Below, piece after piece: positions 23,164-32,351 of a stretch of 64,000 nt of DNA (positions within the stretch are counted from its first letter, which is position 1; each line of letters opens with the position of its first letter). The notes beneath the pieces are model-generated. The model made no database searches. It was not told the DNA's origin and saw only the letters and a program-made list of their open reading frames with translations. Source of the stretch: a bacterium 210820-DFI.6.37 (lineage in GTDB: Bacteria; Bacillota; Clostridia; Peptostreptococcales; Anaerovoracaceae); NCBI GenBank assembly GCA_020558355.1, contig JAJCKG010000011.1, positions 1 through 64,000 of the forward strand, written 5' to 3'. The position numbers and the translations under genes were made by a program.

Positions 23164-24453
23164 ATGGTAAAAGCAATCGTTGGCGCCAACTGGGGCGATG
23201 AAGGAAAAGGGAAAATTACAGACATGCTTTCCAAAGAATCGGACATCATCATCCGGTTCCAGGGAGGAAGCAACGCGGGTCACACTATCGTAAACGATTA
23301 TGGTAAATTCGCGCTCCATATGCTTCCTTCCGGCGTTTTCTACCAGCATACGACTTGTATTCTGGGAAACGGCGTCGCATTGAATATCCCTTACCTTTTC
23401 AATGAGATCAAAGATATTGTAGATAAAGGCGTTCCCGCGCCGAAGGTGCTGGTTTCCGACCGGGCGCAGATCCTGATGCCATATCATATCCTCTTCGACC
23501 AGTATGAGGAGGAGCGGCTCGGGGGGAAATCCTTCGGATCCACAAAATCCGGGATTGCGCCGTGCTACGCGGACAAATATTCCAAAATTGGATTCCAGGT
23601 ACATGAGCTGTTCATGGAGGAAGCGGCTCTGAAAGAAAAAATTCAAGGCGTATGCCAGCAGAAGAACGTGATTCTGGAGCACCTGTATCACAAGCCGACT
23701 CTGGATCCGGAAGAGCTCTTCCGCACTCTGCTGGAATACCGTGAAATGGTAAAGCCTTACGTCTGCAACGTTTCGGCATACCTGTACCAGGCCATCCAGG
23801 ACGGGAAAAAAATCCTGCTGGAAGGACAACTGGGGGCGTTAAAGGACACAGACCACGGCATTTATCCCATGGTCACCTCTTCCTCTACTCTGGCCGGATA
23901 CGGAGCCATCGGCGCGGGTATCCCGCCTTATGAAATTAAAGAGGTCATGACTGTAGTCAAGGCTTACTCCAGCGCTGTAGGAGCCGGAGCCTTCGTCAGC
24001 GAGCTCTTTGGCGAGGAAGCGGAAGAGCTGAGAAAGCGCGGCGGGGACGGCGGCGAGTACGGGGCGACAACAGGCCGTCCGAGAAGAGTCGGCTGGTTTG
24101 ACGCTGTGGCCACCAGATACGGCTGCCGCGTCCAGGGGGCTACGGAGGTTGCTTTGACCGTACTGGATCCTCTTGGCTATCTGGATGAAATTCCAATCTG
24201 TGTTGGATATGAGCTGGATGGAGAAACCATAACAGACTTTCCGCATACGACAGACCTTTACCGGGCAAAGCCGGTGCTGAAGAAGCTTCCGGGCTGGAAG
24301 TCGGATATCCGGGGCATCCGTGAGTTCGATCAGCTTCCGCCGGAATGCCAGAATTATATCAATGAAATCGAAAAAGAGCTGGGTGTTCCCATCACCTATG
24401 TCTCCAATGGACCGGGACGGGACGATATCATAAAACGAACACCGAAGCTGTAA
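23164..24453 (+). CDS. purA: Adenylosuccinate synthetase
   Basis: 429 residues, the standard length. It joins IMP and aspartate using GTP. The N-terminal GANWGDEGKGKITD holds the P-loop and the catalytic Asp; the His of NAGHTI follows near 41. GTTTGRPRRVGWFD near 300 and the C-terminal YVSNGPGRDD complete the family pattern. A typical AAGGAG site precedes ATG 23164. All catalytic positions appear intact. Confidence 0.95.
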   Translation: MVKAIVGANWGDEGKGKITDMLSKESDIIIRFQGGSNAGHTIVNDYGKFALHMLPSGVFYQHTTCILGNGVALNIPYLFNEIKDIVDKGVPAPKVLVSDRAQILMPYHILFDQYEEERLGGKSFGSTKSGIAPCYADKYSKIGFQVHELFMEEAALKEKIQGVCQQKNVILEHLYHKPTLDPEELFRTLLEYREMVKPYVCNVSAYLYQAIQDGKKILLEGQLGALKDTDHGIYPMVTSSSTLAGYGAIGAGIPPYEIKEVMTVVKAYSSAVGAGAFVSELFGEEAEELRKRGGDGGEYGATTGRPRRVGWFDAVATRYGCRVQGATEVALTVLDPLGYLDEIPICVGYELDGETITDFPHTTDLYRAKPVLKKLPGWKSDIRGIREFDQLPPECQNYINEIEKELGVPITYVSNGPGRDDIIKRTPKL

Positions 24454-24494
24454 GCAGATTGTATAAATGAAAATGATTTTAGGAGATTTAAAAA

Positions 24495-25631
24495 ATGTAT
24501 AAAGAAGCGATCCGGCCAGCATGGGCAGAAATCAATCTGTCCAATCTGGATCATAACATAAAAAACATCATCGCTAAAGTAGGAAGCGATGTTGACATCA
24601 TCGGAGTAATCAAGGCCGATGGTTACGGACATGGGAGTGTGGAAGTAGCCCAGGTCCTGCGGGAAAACGGAGTCCGTACCTTTGCGGTAGCGGCCCTTTC
24701 CGAAGCCATAAAACTGCGGGAACATGGCGCCCAGGAAGAGATCATTATGCTGGGACTCACCCCGGACCTTTACGCGGACACCATCGTCCAGTACGGCATT
24801 ACCCCCGTAGTTTGCAGTTCTTCCAACGCGGCGGCTATAGCAACGGCTGCTGAAAAAGCGGGAAAAATCGTTTCCGGTCTGGTTGCTGTTGATACAGGCA
24901 TGGGAAGAATCGGTTATTTGCCGGACGACGCGGAAGCGGTTTCCGATATAAAGAAAATGGAATCCCTTTCCGGCTTTCGGATCAAAGGAATCTTTTCCCA
25001 CTTCGCTACTGCCGACGCGGCGGATAAAACTTACGCGAAGGAACAGGAGCGGAAATATAACGCATTTTATGAAAAGCTGGCGGCCGCAGGGATAAACATT
25101 CCTATGAAAACCTTCGCCAACAGCGCGGCTATTATGGAGATTCCTTCGGTTTACTTTGACGCGGTCCGTCCGGGAATCATCCTTTACGGCTGTTACCCAA
25201 GCAGTGAAGTAGATAAAAAGCAGCTTGCCTTAAAGCCGGTTATGTCGGTCAAGGCAAATATTGTACATCTGAAAAAAATTCCGAAAGGCGCGACGGTCAG
25301 CTACGGAAGAAAATATACCGCTCCCCGCGAAAGCCTGATTGCCACTTTGGCCCTGGGCTACGCGGACGGTTATCCGAGACCATATTCTCAGGTAGGCAAG
25401 GTTATTGTAAACGGAACCTTTGCGCCCATCGCGGGCAATATCTGTATGGACCAGTGCATGGTAGATGTGACCGATGTTCCTGACGTAAAGATCGGTGATG
25501 AAGTGATCATCATGGGTTCTGATGGAAAAAACACGATTCTGGCAGATGATATAGGGGACGCTACCGGAACGATCAACTATGAAATCGTTTGCGCTTTTGG
25601 TCAGAGACTCCCAAAAGTGTATATAAAATAA
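24495..25631 (+). CDS. alr: Alanine racemase
   Basis: 378 residues. PLP-dependent racemase supplying D-alanine for peptidoglycan. The PLP lysine K40 is in VIKADGYGHG. The second catalytic base, Tyr, is in VSYGRKYTA (about 265), and the C-terminal NICMDQCMVDVT holds the substrate-channel residues. AGGAG precedes ATG 24495. It follows purA by 41 nt and the TetR gene by 18 nt upstream, probably one transcript. Confidence 0.95.
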   Translation: MYKEAIRPAWAEINLSNLDHNIKNIIAKVGSDVDIIGVIKADGYGHGSVEVAQVLRENGVRTFAVAALSEAIKLREHGAQEEIIMLGLTPDLYADTIVQYGITPVVCSSSNAAAIATAAEKAGKIVSGLVAVDTGMGRIGYLPDDAEAVSDIKKMESLSGFRIKGIFSHFATADAADKTYAKEQERKYNAFYEKLAAAGINIPMKTFANSAAIMEIPSVYFDAVRPGIILYGCYPSSEVDKKQLALKPVMSVKANIVHLKKIPKGATVSYGRKYTAPRESLIATLALGYADGYPRPYSQVGKVIVNGTFAPIAGNICMDQCMVDVTDVPDVKIGDEVIIMGSDGKNTILADDIGDATGTINYEIVCAFGQRLPKVYIK

Positions 25632-25649
25632 AGAACGGAGGTATATTAA

Positions 25650-26303
25650 ATGGGTCGGGATACTAGAGAAAAAATAATGGTTACAGCAATTGATCTTTTT
25701 AACAGGAAGGGAGTTACCAATGTAAGTACCGTACAGCTCTCCAATGAACTGCATATCAGCCCGGGGAATCTATACTACTACTTTGACAACAAGGAACACC
25801 TGATCCGGAATATCTGGCAGGAAATGCTGCTGCCAAAGCTGGATTCGCTTTTCTCCGAGAAGAAGCACAGGGAATCGGAAGAAGGCCTGATGGAATTTTT
25901 CCTGAAGCTTTCCCAGTATACTTACGATTACAAGTTCTTCTATCTGGAGCTGCCCGCGGTCCTTAATAATGATCCTGCAATGAAGACGATTTATAAAGAA
26001 TGGTCCATTGCTATGATGCGTCAGATCGATGGAATTTTTCAGGAGTGGAGCGAAACCGGAATCATGAAGCCGGATTTGTCCCCTGTCGCCCGGGATCTGC
26101 TGGTGCAAAACTGCTGGACTCTGTCGCAGACCGGTATGACTTATGTCAATATGCTGGATTCCGAGGCATCTTCAAAGGAAGCCTGTGACAGCATCATTCA
26201 GCGGCTGTATGCCCTTCTGCATCCGTATTTTTCCCAGGAAAGCCATGAAAAAATGGTGCGGCTTTTTGACGCCAATAATTTAGGCTTTTATAATTACACG
26301 TAA
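25650..26303 (+). CDS. TetR-family regulator
   Basis: 217 residues. The N-terminal HTH (about 8-55) reads through NVSTVQLSNELHISPGNLYYYF with the typical YYYF turn. The C-terminal ligand domain is helical, with TYDYKFFYLELPAVLNND. It sits between alr and a small lipoprotein gene (12-nt gap), and the latter may be its target. No palindrome was found just upstream, since the gene lies inside the operon. Confidence 0.88.
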   Translation: MGRDTREKIMVTAIDLFNRKGVTNVSTVQLSNELHISPGNLYYYFDNKEHLIRNIWQEMLLPKLDSLFSEKKHRESEEGLMEFFLKLSQYTYDYKFFYLELPAVLNNDPAMKTIYKEWSIAMMRQIDGIFQEWSETGIMKPDLSPVARDLLVQNCWTLSQTGMTYVNMLDSEASSKEACDSIIQRLYALLHPYFSQESHEKMVRLFDANNLGFYNYT

Positions 26304-26315
26304 AAGGAGAACCCT

Positions 26316-26753
26316 ATGAAATCAACTGTTTTTAAACGGTGTGCCGCAGTCCTGCTGTCCGCGCTTTTAGTCTTTTCCGCCGCTGCCTGCAGCGCCGATC
26401 CTGCTGAAGACGGAAGTGATGTGAACACAGTCAACGTTACCTTGTCGATCCTTTACCCTCAGGACCAACTGGATAAAGATAAAAAGCTTATGGACGTAGA
26501 AAGCTACCCGATGCAGGTAGAGGAGGACGCTACTGTCATGCAGATTCTGGAGTCCTATTCTGATCAGGAAGGAATTCAAGTGGAAGTAGATACTTCCGGA
26601 ACTCCTTATGTAACCTCCATTAACGGGGTGAAGGCAGACGGTTCTTCCAGCTGGGTCTATGAAGTTGGAGAGGATAACAATATCACAAAGGGCGCTGCTG
26701 AATACAAGGTGAAGGATGGAGACGCTATTACGTGGAAGTACACCGCCCAATAG
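26316..26753 (+). CDS. DUF4430-type lipoprotein
   Basis: 145 residues. A signal peptide with lipobox FSAAAC (lipidated C25) is followed by a beta-rich domain: VTLSILYPQD, DATVMQILESY, YVTSINGVKADGSSSWVY and YKVKDGDAITWKY. This pattern is that of the DUF4430/transcobalamin-C-terminal-like fold, found in ligand-binding surface proteins of Clostridia. Expected outside the membrane. Last gene of the purB run. Confidence 0.8.
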   Translation: MKSTVFKRCAAVLLSALLVFSAAACSADPAEDGSDVNTVNVTLSILYPQDQLDKDKKLMDVESYPMQVEEDATVMQILESYSDQEGIQVEVDTSGTPYVTSINGVKADGSSSWVYEVGEDNNITKGAAEYKVKDGDAITWKYTAQ

Positions 26754-26810
26754 TTCAAAAAAAATTAAACTTTTTTTAATTTCTTCATAAAATCTTCACA
26801 AAAGATGCCT

Positions 26811-26932
26811 ATAATATAAACTGTAGATAGGGACATAGAAACATCGTTTCTATGCGAACTTTCCTTCTTTTATTGAATACACACAATACACACTTGTAAA
26901 ACACCTTGGTCCCCCCAAGGTGTTTTACTTTT
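26811..26932 (+). ncRNA. Candidate small RNA or structured 3' region ending in a terminator
   Basis: A TATAAT near 26812-26817 (no good -35) is followed by a perfect hairpin, CATAGAAAC-ATC-GTTTCTATG. About 40 nt later stands a terminator (AAAACACCTTGG 26898-26909 with CCAAGGTGTTTT 26915-26926, then ACTTTTTT). The terminator surely serves the convergent genes. An independent RNA of about 105 nt is possible but not shown. A poor AT hairpin right after the lipoprotein gene (26760-26780) may already end that operon. Confidence 0.4.
26898..26932. terminator. Convergent terminator
   Basis: A 12-bp perfect stem with a 5-nt loop and T/A runs on both sides, between the lipoprotein gene and the MocR gene. 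Confidence 0.88.
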
Positions 26933-26955
26933 TTGTGTTTCTGAAAGACGGGGGA

Positions 26956-28416
26956 TTACCCCAGTTCTTCCCTTATGATCCTGGCCAGAGTCCGGATTCC
27001 TTCCTCCACTTGCTCCGGTTTCGCATAGGCGTAAGACAGCCGCAGGGCGTAGTTTTCTTTAAAATCGTAAATATTTCCCGGATTCAGCAGCAGAAATTCT
27101 TTCTTTGCTTTCTGGAAGATTCGTTCCATGTTTACCGGCTTTTTCAGCCTGCACCAGATATAAAAGCCGCCGGAAGGAACATTCCATACTGCCAGCTCCC
27201 GAAAATAAAGCTCCAAAGCCCGAAGCATATTGTCCCGACGCTCCTTCAGCTGGCGCCGCAGTTTTGTAAGGTAGGCCGAATATTCAGGGCTTCTCAGAAT
27301 TTCCGCCAGCATCCACTGGGATACGGAGCTGGCTCCGTAATCCACCTGCATTTTAATATCTCCCATTCGCTCTACCACAGCTTCCGGCCCAGCGACCCAT
27401 CCGATGCGCAGCCCCGGCGCAAAGGTTTTAGAAATGGTACCCAAATACAGAACCGTGCCGCCCTTGTCCAGCGCTTTCAAGCTGCGAGGCGGCGCATCTT
27501 CAAACCATAGTTCGCCGTAAGCGTCATCCTCGATGATAGGCAGCTGGTTCCGTTCACAGAAGTCCAGTAGCTCCTTCCGCCTCTGACTGCTCATGACTGT
27601 ACCGGTTGGATTCTGATAGGTAGGAATCGTATAAAGAAGAGCGCCTCCGTCCTGCCTGATTTTCCAGTATTCCAGACCCTCCCGGTCCATGGAAACGCCG
27701 GATAGCTTCATCCCTGCTGACTGAAAGACGTAAAGCGACTTGAGATAGGTTGGCGCTTCCGTAAAAACAACCGAGCCCGGCTGCAGTACAGACACTGAGA
27801 TCAGCTGCAGAGCCTGAAGGGACCCGGAAGTGATCAGCAGCTCGGAGGGCTTTACAAAAATTCCTTTTTTGCTCAAATAATCACTGAGGGCTTCCCGAAG
27901 CCGCAGAAGGCCCAAAGGACCGATATAATTCAGTGAGGGAATCTGCCCGGGAAGCCGCAGCATAATTTCTTCCGCGAATTCCCGGGGAAACAGCTCCGGC
28001 GCCAGCTCGCCCGTTCCCAGCCGTATGTAGCGGGAATCCATTTCCAGTTTGTTGATGGTCTGGATAGCGGGCTGGTTTTCACGAAAATTTCCGGACCGGA
28101 TGTACTTGTTCCAGTCCGGCGCTTTTGCCATCAGCATAGGCCAAGTTCCCGCGGCGACTCTGGTGCCGCCTCCAAAATCACTTTCCAGTATTCCGAAAGC
28201 GTAAAGCTCTTCCATGGCAGTCACTACGGTACTGCGGTTTACTTGGAAAAGTCCCGCAAGCTCTCTCTGGGAAGGGATCCGGCTTCCGGCCGTCCAATGT
28301 CCCTTCCCCACTTTTCCCATAATATATTCTACAATCTGCCGGTAAAGCGGCTCCTTTGCCATTCGATCCGGTTTCCAGTCAATGGTGACATACTTTTTCC
28401 CTGCTTCCTTGCGCAT
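26956..28416 (-). CDS. MocR-type regulator (GntR HTH fused to aminotransferase fold)
   Basis: 486 residues from ATG 28416, which has GGAGGG 10 nt upstream; the in-frame TTG at 28440 lies before that site. The N-terminal GntR winged helix (about 20-85) contains IPSQRELAGLFQVNRSTV. The C-terminal fold-type I aminotransferase domain (about 120-480) has the PLP lysine in TISKTFAPGLRIGW and the Asp in EDDAYGELWF. Such proteins sense PLP or an amino acid and act as regulators. It is divergent from a LysE-type exporter, its likely target. Confidence 0.9.
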   Translation of the reverse strand: MRKEAGKKYVTIDWKPDRMAKEPLYRQIVEYIMGKVGKGHWTAGSRIPSQRELAGLFQVNRSTVVTAMEELYAFGILESDFGGGTRVAAGTWPMLMAKAPDWNKYIRSGNFRENQPAIQTINKLEMDSRYIRLGTGELAPELFPREFAEEIMLRLPGQIPSLNYIGPLGLLRLREALSDYLSKKGIFVKPSELLITSGSLQALQLISVSVLQPGSVVFTEAPTYLKSLYVFQSAGMKLSGVSMDREGLEYWKIRQDGGALLYTIPTYQNPTGTVMSSQRRKELLDFCERNQLPIIEDDAYGELWFEDAPPRSLKALDKGGTVLYLGTISKTFAPGLRIGWVAGPEAVVERMGDIKMQVDYGASSVSQWMLAEILRSPEYSAYLTKLRRQLKERRDNMLRALELYFRELAVWNVPSGGFYIWCRLKKPVNMERIFQKAKKEFLLLNPGNIYDFKENYALRLSYAYAKPEQVEEGIRTLARIIREELG

Positions 28417-28454
28417 AACTGCTCTTCCCTCCGTTTGCAAAAGGCTTTTATTCT

Positions 28455-28522
28455 ATTATATGTTTGGTTGGGAAAAAAGACAACCATTGGAGGGTGACAG
28501 CGGCTGACGGGTCCCATATAAT
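28455..28522. promoter_or_regulatory. Divergent promoters and inverted repeat between MocR and LysE genes
   Basis: Leftward: TTGTCT (28478-28483), 17 nt, TATAAT (28455-28460). Rightward: GTGACA (28494-28499), 17 nt, TATAAT (28517-28522). An inverted repeat TGGTTG-N10-CAACCA (28465-28486) covers the leftward spacer and -35, a plausible MocR operator giving autoregulation. Confidence 0.75.
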
Positions 28523-28557
28523 AAGCCTGACAAAATAAACGATAAGGGGTGAACTTT

Positions 28558-29166
28558 ATGCTTTCTTTTATTCAGGGCATTACCATCGGGCTGGCCTCTC
28601 TGGCGCCCATAGGACTTCAAAATCTTTTTGTAATCAACACCGCGCTTTCTCAGAGCCGCCGCCGGATATATTTTACCGCTCTGGTGGTTACCTTTTTCGA
28701 CATATCCCTGGCCTCCGCCTGTTTCTTTGGAGTCAGCGCTATCATGGAGCGTTCTCAATGGATCTCTATGGCTGTCCTTTTGATTGGCAGCTTGGTCGTC
28801 CTCTACATAGGGATCAGTCTGATCCGCGACAAAGGCTCTATGGAAAGAGGAAATGAAGTAAGCGTTCCCGTTCTGAAGGTCATTACTACAGCCTGCGTTG
28901 TTACCTGGTTCAATCCTCAGGCGATCATCGACTGCAGTATGATGCTGGGCGCTTTTCGCGCTTCCCTTCCGCCCGGCCAGTCTCTTCGGTTCATAAGCGG
29001 CGTCGCCTGTGCTTCCTGCTGCTGGTTTTTTGGGCTTTCTACTGTGATCTCCTTCTTCAAAGCCCGAATCACACCAAAGGCGCTTCGAATCATCAATTTG
29101 ATCTGCGGCATTGTTATCCTTTTCTATGGGCTCAAGCTGGCTTTCAGCTTTATACAGCAGCTTTGA
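28558..29166 (+). CDS. LysE-family amino acid exporter
   Basis: 202 residues from ATG 28558 (AAGGGG 8 nt upstream); the GTG at 28549 overlaps the ribosome site. Six hydrophobic segments are seen. The family stretch GLASLAPIGLQNLFVIN is at the N-terminus and WFNPQAIIDC lies mid-protein, matching LysE/ArgO exporters of basic or other amino acids. Controlled from the divergent promoter shared with the MocR regulator. Confidence 0.88.
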   Translation: MLSFIQGITIGLASLAPIGLQNLFVINTALSQSRRRIYFTALVVTFFDISLASACFFGVSAIMERSQWISMAVLLIGSLVVLYIGISLIRDKGSMERGNEVSVPVLKVITTACVVTWFNPQAIIDCSMMLGAFRASLPPGQSLRFISGVACASCCWFFGLSTVISFFKARITPKALRIINLICGIVILFYGLKLAFSFIQQL

Positions 29167-29205
29167 GCAGGGGGGACAGAGCAGTCAAATGTCAGATGTC
29201 AGATG

Positions 29206-29253
29206 AAAAAGCAGAAACATCGCCCTGTTTTCAGTCGGTTGTTTCTGCTTTTT
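29206..29253 (+). terminator. Terminator after the LysE-family gene
   Basis: AAAAAGCAGAAAC (29206-29218) pairs with GTTTCTGCTTTTT (29241-29253) over 13 bp. Just before it are short direct repeats of ATGTCAG. The following 29254-29429 shows no gene. Confidence 0.8.
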
Positions 29254-29429
29254 AGCGGTTCTGGCCCTATGAATCGGCCGGGTTTGGGCTTATACGGAGT
29301 CAAAAAAGTCTTTTTGGAAAAAACCAGCCCGCAAAGCCGGATACTTTTTGAAACAAACAGGAGAAAAAGGAAGCGTGTTTCTTCTTTTTCACAATTTTCC
29401 TTTTTTTACCACGCCCGCTCAGATTTTCC

Positions 29430-29458
29430 TTGACAAATCGCCGCCAGTTCCATATTAT
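29430..29458 (+). promoter_or_regulatory. Promoter of the cation ATPase riboswitch transcript
   Basis: TTGACA (29430-29435), a 17-nt spacer and TATTAT (29453-29458). The transcript would start at about 29465, right before the AAAGGGAGTAGC motif. Confidence 0.85.
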
Positions 29459-29465
29459 AGATAAT

Positions 29466-29597
29466 AATAAAAGGGAGTAGCGGCGCCAGCGGGCGTTTAC
29501 GATACCGTCAATCCCGGTAAAAGCGCAGCTTTACCCGGATCGTAATGAAACAGCCAGACTTTTATTGCATTGTTGATATGCGGTAAAAGTCTTTTTT
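29466..29597 (+). promoter_or_regulatory. Probable yybP-ykoY (Mn2+) riboswitch with terminator
   Basis: The leader opens with AAAGGGAGTAGC (29470-29481), close to the conserved AAAGGGGAGUAGC start of this class. It continues with CGTCAATCCCGGTAAA, GCAGCTTTACCCGG and ATGAAACAGCCAGAC. It ends in a 15-bp terminator (29556-29570 with 29578-29592) and CTTTTTT. Position right before a P-type cation ATPase agrees with yybP-ykoY control of Mn exporters. The class is recognised from memory of the motif, not by alignment. Confidence 0.65.
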
Positions 29598-29651
29598 ATT
29601 TGCATATTAACCGAAAAAGCTTTACAAAATAAAGGCAAGAAAGGAATCGTT

Positions 29652-32303
29652 ATGCAAGAATATTATCAGATGACCGGCCAGCAGGTACGCCAGGCCGTAA
29701 ACGGCGGTGCGGAGCCGCTTTCTCCAGAGCGGATCAAAAAAAATCAGGAAAAATTCGGACCGAATGAGCTGGCGGAGGGAAAGAAAAAATCCGTGATCCG
29801 GATCTTCTTTGAACAGTTCAAAGATTTTCTGGTTATCATTCTCATTGCGGCCGCAGTTATATCCGGCTTTCTCGACGATCTGGAAAGCGCGGTGGTTATC
29901 CTGGTGGTCATTACCATCAACGCTCTTTTAGGTACTGTCCAGACGGTCAAAGCGGAGCAGTCCCTCAGCAGTCTGAAGGCGATGTCGGCCCCAGAAGCAA
30001 AGGTGCTGCGGGAAGGGCGCGTCGTAAAAATTCCGTCAAGGGAAATAACAGTAGGCGATGAAGTTTTTCTGGAGGCGGGAGACTCGGTTCCTGCTGATGG
30101 ACGGCTGCTGGAAAACGCCGGGCTGAAAATCGATGAAAGCGCCCTGACCGGCGAAAGTCTGGGAGTGGAGAAGGCGCTCTCTCCTATTGAAGGCACGGCC
30201 GCTCTGGGAGACCGGCTGAATATGGTCTATTCCGGAAGCTTTGTCACCTACGGGCGAGGCTCGTTTCTCGTTACTTCCATCGGCATGGAAACGGAGGTAG
30301 GCAAGATTGCGACCCTTCTCAAAACCACCTCAGAAAAGAAAACGCCGCTGCAGGTGAACCTGGATAAATTCGGGAAAAAGCTTTCGCTCCTGATTCTGCT
30401 TTTCTGCGGCGTTCTCTTTGGGATCAGTGTTTACCGCGGAGAATCTGTTGGAAACGCGTTTCTCTTTGCGGTAGCGCTGGCAGTGGCCGCTATTCCGGAA
30501 GCCCTCAGTTCCATTGTTACTATCGTTCTCTCCTTCGGGACGCAGAAGATGGCCCGGGAACACGCGATCATCCGAAAGCTGCAGGCTGTGGAAGGACTAG
30601 GAAGCGTTTCGGTCATCTGCTCTGATAAAACAGGCACCCTGACGCAAAACAAAATGACGGTAGAAGACTATTATGTGAATGGGCTGCGCATTCCGGCTTC
30701 CCGCGTTGACCTAGATCAGCCCGCCCAGAGACAGCTGCTGCGGGACAGCATTTTGTGCAACGACGCTTCTGTCTCAGAAGGGAAGGAAATCGGTGATCCG
30801 ACGGAAACAGCCCTCGCCTATCTGGGGCTTCGTCTGGGCCAGGATCAGGAAGCCCTGCGAAAAGCCTATCCCCGGTTCGCCGAACTGCCCTTCGACAGCG
30901 ACCGAAAGCTGATGTCCACCTGCCACAAGATAGATGGCCGGGCTGTTATGATTACCAAAGGAGCGGTCGATGTACTGCTGGACCGGATCACTTCTATCCA
31001 GGAAAACGGTCAGGTCCGCAAGGTTACAGAGGCTGACCGGAAAGCTATCGAAAATCAGAATACACAGTTCTCACTAGGCGGCCTGCGGGTACTTGCTTTT
31101 GCCTATAAAGAAGTTTCCTCAGGTTTCATTCCGGAGCTTTCTCATGAGAAGGAGCTTACCTTCCTGGGACTAATCGCTATGATGGATCCTCCCCGGGAAG
31201 AATCGGCTGCCGCGGTAGCGGAATGCGTCCGTGCCGGAATCAAGCCCGTCATGATCACCGGCGACCACAAGATTACCGCCGCCGCCATTGCGAAACGGAT
31301 CGGCATTTTAAAGGAAGAATCGGAAGCCTGCGAAGGCGCTGCTATCGATTCCATGTCTGATGATCAGCTGCGGGATTTTGTAGAGGGGATCTCAGTCTAT
31401 GCCAGAGTTTCTCCGGAGCATAAGATCCGTATTGTACGGGCATGGCAGGAAAAGGGAAACATTGTAGCCATGACCGGAGACGGGGTCAACGACGCGCCCG
31501 CTCTAAAGCAGGCGGACGTAGGGGTCGCCATGGGTATTACCGGAAGCGAAGTTTCCAAGGACGCGGCGTCTATGGTTCTGACAGATGATAATTTTGCGAC
31601 CATTGTAAAGGCCGTGGAAAATGGCAGGAACATTTACCAGAACATCAAGAATTCCATTCAGTTCCTTTTGTCCGGCAACTTCGGCGCGATCCTGGCTGTA
31701 CTCTACGCTTCCGTTACAGCGCTTCCGGTGCCTTTTGCCCCGGTGCATCTGCTGTTCATCAATCTGCTGACCGACAGTCTCCCTGCTATTGCGCTGGGAT
31801 TGGAACCGCACAGTCCGGATCTGATGAATGAAAAGCCCCGGCCCGCAAATGAGTCCATCCTTACCAGGAGCTTTCTCGGAAAAATCGGGGTCGGCGGCCT
31901 TTGTATCGGCGCTACAACAATGGCGTCCTTTCTCATAGGCTATTGCGGCGTATTCACCGCGGCTGGGCAGGGAAGCGCCCTTCTAGGCAGCACCATGGCT
32001 TTTGGAACTTTATGTACAGCCCGTCTGTTCCACGGCTTTAACTGCAAATCAGCAAAGCCTGTGGTGTTTACCTCAAAGGTGTTCAACAACGCATATCTTC
32101 TGGGGGCCTTCTTCATCGGTCTTGTTCTCATCACGCTGGTGCTGATGGTTCCGGGACTGCATGAGGTGTTCAAGGTCCAGACTCTGACACTGGCCCAGCT
32201 GTTTACGGTTTACGGCCTGGGCTTTGCCAATCTTCCAGTGATCCAGCTTTGTAAGTGGTTCGCCTGCTGGAAGCGTACCTCCGCTCATAAAGTTTTGCCT
32301 TAA
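29652..32303 (+). CDS. P-type cation-transporting ATPase (Ca2+/Mn2+, P2 type)
   Basis: 883 residues. Order: N-terminal actuator segment; first two membrane helices (about 55-100); actuator loop with ALTGES (about 173-178); helices 3-4 with the ion-site motif AAIPEALSSIV; phosphorylation motif DKTGTLT (about 327); nucleotide-binding domain; hinge TGDGVNDAPALKQ (about 612); six C-terminal helices. PEAL rather than PEGL and the lack of heavy-metal domains place it with PMCA/SERCA-like pumps. With the upstream probable Mn riboswitch, export of Mn2+ is likely. Confidence 0.92.
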   Translation: MQEYYQMTGQQVRQAVNGGAEPLSPERIKKNQEKFGPNELAEGKKKSVIRIFFEQFKDFLVIILIAAAVISGFLDDLESAVVILVVITINALLGTVQTVKAEQSLSSLKAMSAPEAKVLREGRVVKIPSREITVGDEVFLEAGDSVPADGRLLENAGLKIDESALTGESLGVEKALSPIEGTAALGDRLNMVYSGSFVTYGRGSFLVTSIGMETEVGKIATLLKTTSEKKTPLQVNLDKFGKKLSLLILLFCGVLFGISVYRGESVGNAFLFAVALAVAAIPEALSSIVTIVLSFGTQKMAREHAIIRKLQAVEGLGSVSVICSDKTGTLTQNKMTVEDYYVNGLRIPASRVDLDQPAQRQLLRDSILCNDASVSEGKEIGDPTETALAYLGLRLGQDQEALRKAYPRFAELPFDSDRKLMSTCHKIDGRAVMITKGAVDVLLDRITSIQENGQVRKVTEADRKAIENQNTQFSLGGLRVLAFAYKEVSSGFIPELSHEKELTFLGLIAMMDPPREESAAAVAECVRAGIKPVMITGDHKITAAAIAKRIGILKEESEACEGAAIDSMSDDQLRDFVEGISVYARVSPEHKIRIVRAWQEKGNIVAMTGDGVNDAPALKQADVGVAMGITGSEVSKDAASMVLTDDNFATIVKAVENGRNIYQNIKNSIQFLLSGNFGAILAVLYASVTALPVPFAPVHLLFINLLTDSLPAIALGLEPHSPDLMNEKPRPANESILTRSFLGKIGVGGLCIGATTMASFLIGYCGVFTAAGQGSALLGSTMAFGTLCTARLFHGFNCKSAKPVVFTSKVFNNAYLLGAFFIGLVLITLVLMVPGLHEVFKVQTLTLAQLFTVYGLGFANLPVIQLCKWFACWKRTSAHKVLP

Positions 32304-32346
32304 TAATAAAAGTGGTCAGTCGGTAAAAGGCTGACCACTTTATTAT
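32303..32346. terminator. Bidirectional terminator between ATPase and DUF4143 remnant
   Basis: ATAATAAAAGTGGTCAG (32303-32319) pairs with CTGACCACTTTATTAT (32331-32346), 16 bp with one bulged A. Confidence 0.85.
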
Positions 32347-32351
32347 CTACT

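Noticed and set aside
22609..23829. 406-codon open frame antisense to purB and purA
   Set aside because: Both sense genes are complete enzymes; the antisense frame has no family pattern.
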